Below are positions 30,907-35,328 of a stretch of DNA of 35,328 bases, one piece after another. Where the stretch lies: positions 1 through 35,328 of the IMG/VR virus record IMGVR_UViG_3300049595_004353; one strand, 5' to 3'. The notes below the pieces were generated by a model. The model was given only the letters and a program-made list of their open reading frames with translations, made no database searches and had not been told where the DNA came from. A program made the position numbers and the translations under genes. This DNA comes from a virus. Numbering within the stretch: position 1 is the first letter of the stretch; every line of letters starts with the position of its first letter.

Positions 30907-32796
30907 TCAGAACCTACGAAGTGCGAAGCTGGTGGAGAAGATATCCTGTGAGTTCTGCAGTAGAACATCAGCGGACACAGTTAAGGTATCGGCCACGACG
31001 TTGAAGGATAGTTGACGTACGGTATTTACCCTGCGGTCGCTAATTAGCGTATTTATGGTGTTGATTCTAAGCTCGTTGAAACTTGAAGGAGTAGCCTTAG
31101 TTCCTATGGGGAACTTAGCACCAAATCTAGGATGTGCAGGCAGCTCTCCACGCTCTGTAATGAACTTTATACGTACAGCTTGTTCGACGTTGGGAATGCC
31201 TACTATAGAAGACAAATCACCACGCTGGTTAATTACTAGGTCGGTAAGCTCAGTACCACCTACGAATGTGGAACGAAGGCGAAGATCACGACCGTAAGAA
31301 AGCTGAACCGGTGTGTTTGCCTGTGCGTTTCCGTTAGTTTCATTGGTCGTCGGCTTCTGTGTTCCAACGGTCGCGCTACTCCTAGCCACCGCACTGTCCG
31401 CAGGGAAAAGTATGGTGTCCCCCGGAGCCAGCACACCAGGGGAAGCCACAGGCGCGGTAAATGGAGATCTTAAACGATTGAGGGCAACCAGTATCCGCCA
31501 TCTAGATCGATCACCAAGCAATCTTGTTGCCAGGTCTCTGATGTCTTCTCCCTCTCCAACAGTGTCTGCGCCTACCGCTGCAGGGGTAGACTCATAGCCA
31601 ATGTATGTCGGTGAGCTATCCGGTGCCCTTCTGGCAGTCGTTATAGTACCCGCAATCTCGTATATCGCTGAGTAGTTGTTTAAGATCAAGCCAACATCAG
31701 GGGTTGCAGATTCACTGGCAATGGGCTCAGACTGTATCTGAGCACAAACTATCTGAAGTCTACGGAGAGCACGGACAACTGAGTCTGCTGGTTCCGTTAT
31801 CTCCGTTAACTGCGCGATGGCTACTTGCAAGTTAGTGGACAGGGTGGTGACTTGATTTAGCAAACCGCGCACTACTCCAAATGAAGTAGACTTAACCGCG
31901 TTCAATCCATTTATGACGCCAAGCGCGGGGCTAAGGATTGTGTTGCTAATGAAGGTAGAAAATCCTTGAAGCCGATTTAGCTGATTTGACACAGTAAAGA
32001 AGATGTTGAGTATGTTCTGTCCGTACTCCTGTACTCGTGATGCTATCCTTTGCCTTGACCGCGCGTCTTCTAGGGGATCTGGAGTCAGAGAGTATGAAAA
32101 GTCAAATCTTGCTAACGTCTTGAATGCAATAGAGTACTCATATGTGAGGGGAGAGTTGGACCCTTGGGACAGCTTAAAGTCTTCCGGCTCGACAACCCAA
32201 TAGTCCGCGTCCTTTAAGTTTCTCCACAACATCACGACTCGGCCAGATAACGAATCACTGGCTTTTAAGTCAGAATACTTTCTAAATATATTACGCAGGA
32301 ATATTATGTCATCATGACCTGTTTTCTCATCCGGAGAGATGGTGCGTATGCTGGGTGATAGTCCGTTACCGAGCACCGCACTCAATTGAGTTTCTGTGAC
32401 TCCCAATACAGGAATTGTAGTTGGGGCAATCTTGTTTGGGCGTAATCCAGTTGTTCCAGAAATTCTAATAGCTTTCTGAATCGAGCCGTAAGATTCCACG
32501 TATTTGCCATGATCCTGTGTGTTGGATATGCTTGTGGCAAACGGTTCGTCAAATTCATGAACCTTTGGTGGTACACGAAAGAAGTACTCAGCGTTTTTAG
32601 TACGCTTACCAGGGTCTAATTCAGCTTCAAGTATAGCGTCCGTATTCGTGTCATACAGACAGATCGAATACAAAGATTGAATTAAATCGGTAAGTTGTGC
32701 ACCTTGAACAGCTCGTGCGCGTTCCTCGTCGGATAAGGTTACTACCGTATCACTAAACGCTAGTCCCAGAGTTGTCTGTGTGCGGCTAAATGCCAT
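30907..32796 (-). CDS. baseplate protein with LysM and gp25-like domains
   Basis: The 629-residue protein joins three parts. The first 400 residues are structural (VPPKVHEFDEPFATSISNTQ and a helical stretch near 255-350). A LysM-like domain spans about 410-465 (GEDIRDLATRLLGDRSRW; LAPGDTILFP). A C-terminal gp25/GPW-like domain covers about 500-629 (RDLRLRSTFVGG; INTLISDRRV). gp25 is the wedge protein that joins the tail sheath to the baseplate; LysM-type proteins such as gp53 also sit there. As one chain it probably links hub and wedge. There is no sign of a frameshift or a missing stop between the parts. Confidence 0.8.
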   Translation of the reverse strand: MAFSRTQTTLGLAFSDTVVTLSDEERARAVQGAQLTDLIQSLYSICLYDTNTDAILEAELDPGKRTKNAEYFFRVPPKVHEFDEPFATSISNTQDHGKYVESYGSIQKAIRISGTTGLRPNKIAPTTIPVLGVTETQLSAVLGNGLSPSIRTISPDEKTGHDDIIFLRNIFRKYSDLKASDSLSGRVVMLWRNLKDADYWVVEPEDFKLSQGSNSPLTYEYSIAFKTLARFDFSYSLTPDPLEDARSRQRIASRVQEYGQNILNIFFTVSNQLNRLQGFSTFISNTILSPALGVINGLNAVKSTSFGVVRGLLNQVTTLSTNLQVAIAQLTEITEPADSVVRALRRLQIVCAQIQSEPIASESATPDVGLILNNYSAIYEIAGTITTARRAPDSSPTYIGYESTPAAVGADTVGEGEDIRDLATRLLGDRSRWRILVALNRLRSPFTAPVASPGVLAPGDTILFPADSAVARSSATVGTQKPTTNETNGNAQANTPVQLSYGRDLRLRSTFVGGTELTDLVINQRGDLSSIVGIPNVEQAVRIKFITERGELPAHPRFGAKFPIGTKATPSSFNELRINTINTLISDRRVNTVRQLSFNVVADTLTVSADVLLQNSQDIFSTSFALRRF

Positions 32797-32800
32797 TTGT

Positions 32801-34276
32801 TCATCCTGTGCGCGTTGTTGTGGACACGGCCGCTGCCAAGTTTGCTACCAGGGTAGCTACCGCAGTGGTTACTGCAGTTGCGTAGGCAGCCTCTACGGTG
32901 GCAGTTGCAGCAGCGGCAGCCATGTTTGCTGCAAATGCAGTAAACGCATTTGTGAACGGAGTACCACCAACCACACCTCCAAGAGTGCCTGTACCAAGAT
33001 TTACTCCTGTAGAGGTAACACCGATGGAGCCTGGTGTTCCAGAGCTGCCGCCTAAGGTCCCAGCAATAGATACTGTGCCGCCGCTAAGGCTGACTGAGCC
33101 GCCTGTCAGCGACAAGCTAGTGGTGCCGGTAACGTCTAGCGTACTAGAGCTGCCTATAGTCATTGGGCCAGTGCTGTTGATGTCAGCTTGTCCAGTGACT
33201 GTAACACCCAAGTTAGTAGAGATGGTAAGGTCTAATGAGCCAGTAATATCCAGGGATGCACTACCACCAACACTGCTCTCTAGGTTCCCAGATACATCTA
33301 AAGTTAGGTCTGTTCCTACTGTAAGTGTAGTATCTTCTTCTGAATTAAGCAAGATACTCTTGTTGCTTAGAAGCTCAAACTGTTCGGGTACTTCTATGCG
33401 TACCCTGTTTTTCTCCAAGAGAATGTAGGTATTCTCTTTGTCTGGGGGGGACCCAACGTTCGCTGGATTTGTTTGAGGTAGTTCCGCGTCAGACTCGTCA
33501 AGAATACCTACACCGTTTGTTGGGGCATTCCAGTCCAACTCCAGGGTCTGTGAGGGCTTTATCCATGTCTTTATGCTGCCTCCTTCATCGTTGTTTAGGC
33601 TGCGCGGGAAACGCCCGTCAACCGGAGACAATGGCGTGCCAAATGAAAGCGATGAATTAGCAAGGTATGTAGACAGGTATACGTTGCCTGTTTTGGTTAC
33701 CACAAACTCTACACCATTTACACGATGAAAACTTCTACCTTCCTGGGATAGGTAACTAGGTGCTGTGGTATCACTAGGATTTGCATTGCCGCTGGTCGCA
33801 GCGTCGTACGGATTTTTTGGATGTGGCCACCATCTAACGACAAAAGGATTGTCTAAACTTCCTCCCAAGAAACCCACAATACACCAATCACCGTCCAAAT
33901 CATAAGGATTGATGTTGTTTATCTGATTGTTCCAATTCTGTCCCGTAACTACAGAAGAGCATCCTCTTGGTAGATTTTCGTGGTAGTCGTCAATACCACA
34001 ATGCATGTCTGGTGTGATTATTACATTGTCCAGTACTAGATAAGAAGACCTTCCGTCCTCTACCACAAGAACACTGCAGGTGTGCAAATACCCGCGACGA
34101 TCTGCTCGCTGGAAAGCAGACCGGTTTACATTAGTATCGGAAGGGTTCACAGCTAGTACGACACCAAGTACAAGACGAGTAAAGTTTAAAGCAGAATAGT
34201 CACGAGGGTCCACAGTCAGAGACTGCTGTGTAGTGCCTCCGTAGAGGTTAACAATCCTGTTCCTACCTAACGCCAT
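32801..34276 (-). CDS. gp5/VgrG-like tail spike with beta-needle C-terminus
   Basis: The 491-residue protein has an OB-like domain near 55-160 (RRGYLHTCSVLVVEDG; GDWCIVGFLGGSLDNPFVVR), typical of gp5-type spike proteins. From about 310 come short repeats LTLDVSGNLESS, LDITGSLDLTIST, TLDVTGTTSLSL, forming a trimeric beta-needle. The final 60 residues are Ala/Thr-rich and probably helical. No lysozyme domain is seen between OB and needle, unlike T4 gp5. It pierces the host envelope during tail contraction. The ATG overlaps the hub stop by one base. Confidence 0.8.
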   Translation of the reverse strand: MALGRNRIVNLYGGTTQQSLTVDPRDYSALNFTRLVLGVVLAVNPSDTNVNRSAFQRADRRGYLHTCSVLVVEDGRSSYLVLDNVIITPDMHCGIDDYHENLPRGCSSVVTGQNWNNQINNINPYDLDGDWCIVGFLGGSLDNPFVVRWWPHPKNPYDAATSGNANPSDTTAPSYLSQEGRSFHRVNGVEFVVTKTGNVYLSTYLANSSLSFGTPLSPVDGRFPRSLNNDEGGSIKTWIKPSQTLELDWNAPTNGVGILDESDAELPQTNPANVGSPPDKENTYILLEKNRVRIEVPEQFELLSNKSILLNSEEDTTLTVGTDLTLDVSGNLESSVGGSASLDITGSLDLTISTNLGVTVTGQADINSTGPMTIGSSSTLDVTGTTSLSLTGGSVSLSGGTVSIAGTLGGSSGTPGSIGVTSTGVNLGTGTLGGVVGGTPFTNAFTAFAANMAAAAATATVEAAYATAVTTAVATLVANLAAAVSTTTRTG

Positions 34277-35328
34277 CAGTCAACGTCTCCAATGTTAAAC
34301 GGATTTAGAATCTCAACCAGGCTAGATACGTTGTGGCTAGCTTGTGGGTTTCCTTCAGCACCTGTTGCCAAGATTGATTCGGACCCTCTCAAACCAAGAG
34401 ACTTCTCATTCGAAATCTGTTGTTGCTCAAAGGCACTTCGCATTTGACGTTCGAATTCGGCATCTACCTCTGCTGTGCTAGCTTCAATCACAGCTTCGTT
34501 ATATCTTGTGCCAACAGATTGTTCTTCTCCCGTTCCAGCCCACCAACCGGTAGTGCCCTTTGTATCTACTTCGTTGATGTCCTCACCCGCTCTTGCGACA
34601 GCGCTCTGTACTTGTGCGCTAGGGTCATCCGTTGCTCTACGCTGGATCTTCAACGAACGTCGCACAGATAGGGGGTCCGGTGATATGAAGAACGCGGCCA
34701 GTCGCGAGTTTGTTGTGCGCTGGGTTGATGTAGCATTAAACGTATTAAGAAAGGGAAGAACGTACACAGGATAAGGGTTACTGGGCTGTCCACGAGTAAC
34801 GTGAAGTGTGGTGGTCATTGGTTGACCATAGCTCCAGTTATGGGCTACTCCTTCTACATAGAACGACATGTTTCTGTCAGGCAAATCCAACCTGTAACCA
34901 ACCCTTATTTCTGGTGCTCCGCGCATTTCAATGCTGCCAGATAGGTACTCTAAGTTGTGCTGATACCAGTGGTCGTTAAGCAATGCCCAACGTGCCAACG
35001 CCCTACGTGTATCGGGGGTGTCTACCTGCCCTGGAAAATATTCTCTTGTTGTGGACTCTCCAGGATCTGGTTCTGTACTCTGTTCAGTGGGAGCCACCGG
35101 AACTTCCGGCAAATCAGGAAACTCAGCTTCGTCACCAGGAAAAGTTGCCTCTGGTGGTGGGTCAAGTGCTGGAGAAGCTGCGTCTGCTGCGCTTGCCCCA
35201 ACAGGCAATACCTTTCCCCATCGCTCGCGGAATACACGCACAGGGTCCTGGCTAATAGTAAGACTCTCTGAAGGATTTGCTGGGCGGTCGTTAGACACAG
35301 GAAAGCCTGCTGTAGCAGTTGCTTCGTC
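34276..35328 (-). CDS. tail hub protein (gp27/gpD-like), 5' end outside window
   Basis: The frame stays open to the right edge with no in-frame stop, so the gene is truncated at its 5' end; a GTG at 35298 is probably internal. The visible 351 residues include ALLNDHWYQHNLEYLSGSIE, then PEIRVGYRLDLPDRNMSFYV, EGVAHNWSYGQPMTTTLHVT and RGQP. This is the usual C-terminal fold of baseplate hubs (distance-from-axis domain with an FYVEGVxHxW strand). Beyond it is a long Gln/Glu-rich tail (EFERQMRSAFEQQQISNEKS). It lies just before the spike gene that would sit on the hub. Confidence 0.65.
   Translation of the reverse strand, partial: DEATATAGFPVSNDRPANPSESLTISQDPVRVFRERWGKVLPVGASAADAASPALDPPPEATFPGDEAEFPDLPEVPVAPTEQSTEPDPGESTTREYFPGQVDTPDTRRALARWALLNDHWYQHNLEYLSGSIEMRGAPEIRVGYRLDLPDRNMSFYVEGVAHNWSYGQPMTTTLHVTRGQPSNPYPVYVLPFLNTFNATSTQRTTNSRLAAFFISPDPLSVRRSLKIQRRATDDPSAQVQSAVARAGEDINEVDTKGTTGWWAGTGEEQSVGTRYNEAVIEASTAEVDAEFERQMRSAFEQQQISNEKSLGLRGSESILATGAEGNPQASHNVSSLVEILNPFNIGDVD

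Noticed and set aside
1-35328. tRNA genes, rRNA, insertion sequences and integrase attachment sites
   Set aside because: No cloverleaf, transposase frame or terminal repeat was seen on reading. A tRNAscan-type search would be needed to exclude degenerate tRNAs.

Overview
This window is part of a tailed double-stranded DNA phage genome (Caudoviricetes). A contractile, myovirus-like tail is indicated by baseplate J, gp25-like, gp5-like spike and hub genes. No integrase, capsid, terminase, tRNA or CRISPR array was seen, and the host cannot be named from sequence alone. Both ends cut genes. All genes but one lie on the minus strand and are packed with overlaps of the ATGA or TAATG kind, so the map is read from right to left.

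Right part (35328 to about 22494): the tail module. It runs hub protein (5' end outside the window), gp5-like spike with a beta-needle tail, a LysM plus gp25-like baseplate protein, baseplate J-like wedge, a 970-residue baseplate or tail protein and a 1208-residue beta-helix tailspike. A small beta-rich module seems to recur in the last three. Next (22487 to 18982) comes a block of small membrane, signal-peptide and coiled-coil proteins that looks like a lysis cassette: a holin-like protein, spanin-like proteins and a TIM-barrel-like putative hydrolase. Two small virion-like proteins are interleaved with it.

Middle (18985 to 9020): the replication and recombination module. It has a UvsW-like SF2 helicase interrupted by two inteins, a J-domain protein, a DnaB/gp41-type helicase, a zinc-ribbon protein, a CHC2/TOPRIM primase, a CobS/MoxR-like AAA+ ATPase and several unknown proteins. 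A strong intrinsic terminator at 8986-9009 closes this transcript. Opposite it lies the only plus-strand gene, a matrixin-like lipoprotein metalloprotease with its own extended -10 promoter and an apparently leaderless start.

Left part (8370 to 1): a CobT-like VWA protein with an HExxH site, probable partner of the AAA+ ATPase; three tandem paralogues made of Gly-Asn/Asp/Tyr/His dipeptide repeats plus a conserved helical C-terminal domain; a MazG-like pyrophosphohydrolase; zinc or iron cysteine-cluster proteins; a family A DNA polymerase; a UvsY-like coiled-coil protein; and a gp32-like single-strand binding protein. The last two have their own TTGACA promoter candidates, each overlapping a perfect inverted repeat. 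Together polymerase, SSB, primase, helicase, UvsW-like and UvsY-like proteins form a T4-style replication-recombination set with a family A polymerase.

The most unusual items are the triplicated GGTNAC-hexamer genes, the double intein at the two ATPase motifs of one helicase, and the phage-borne matrixin lipoprotein.
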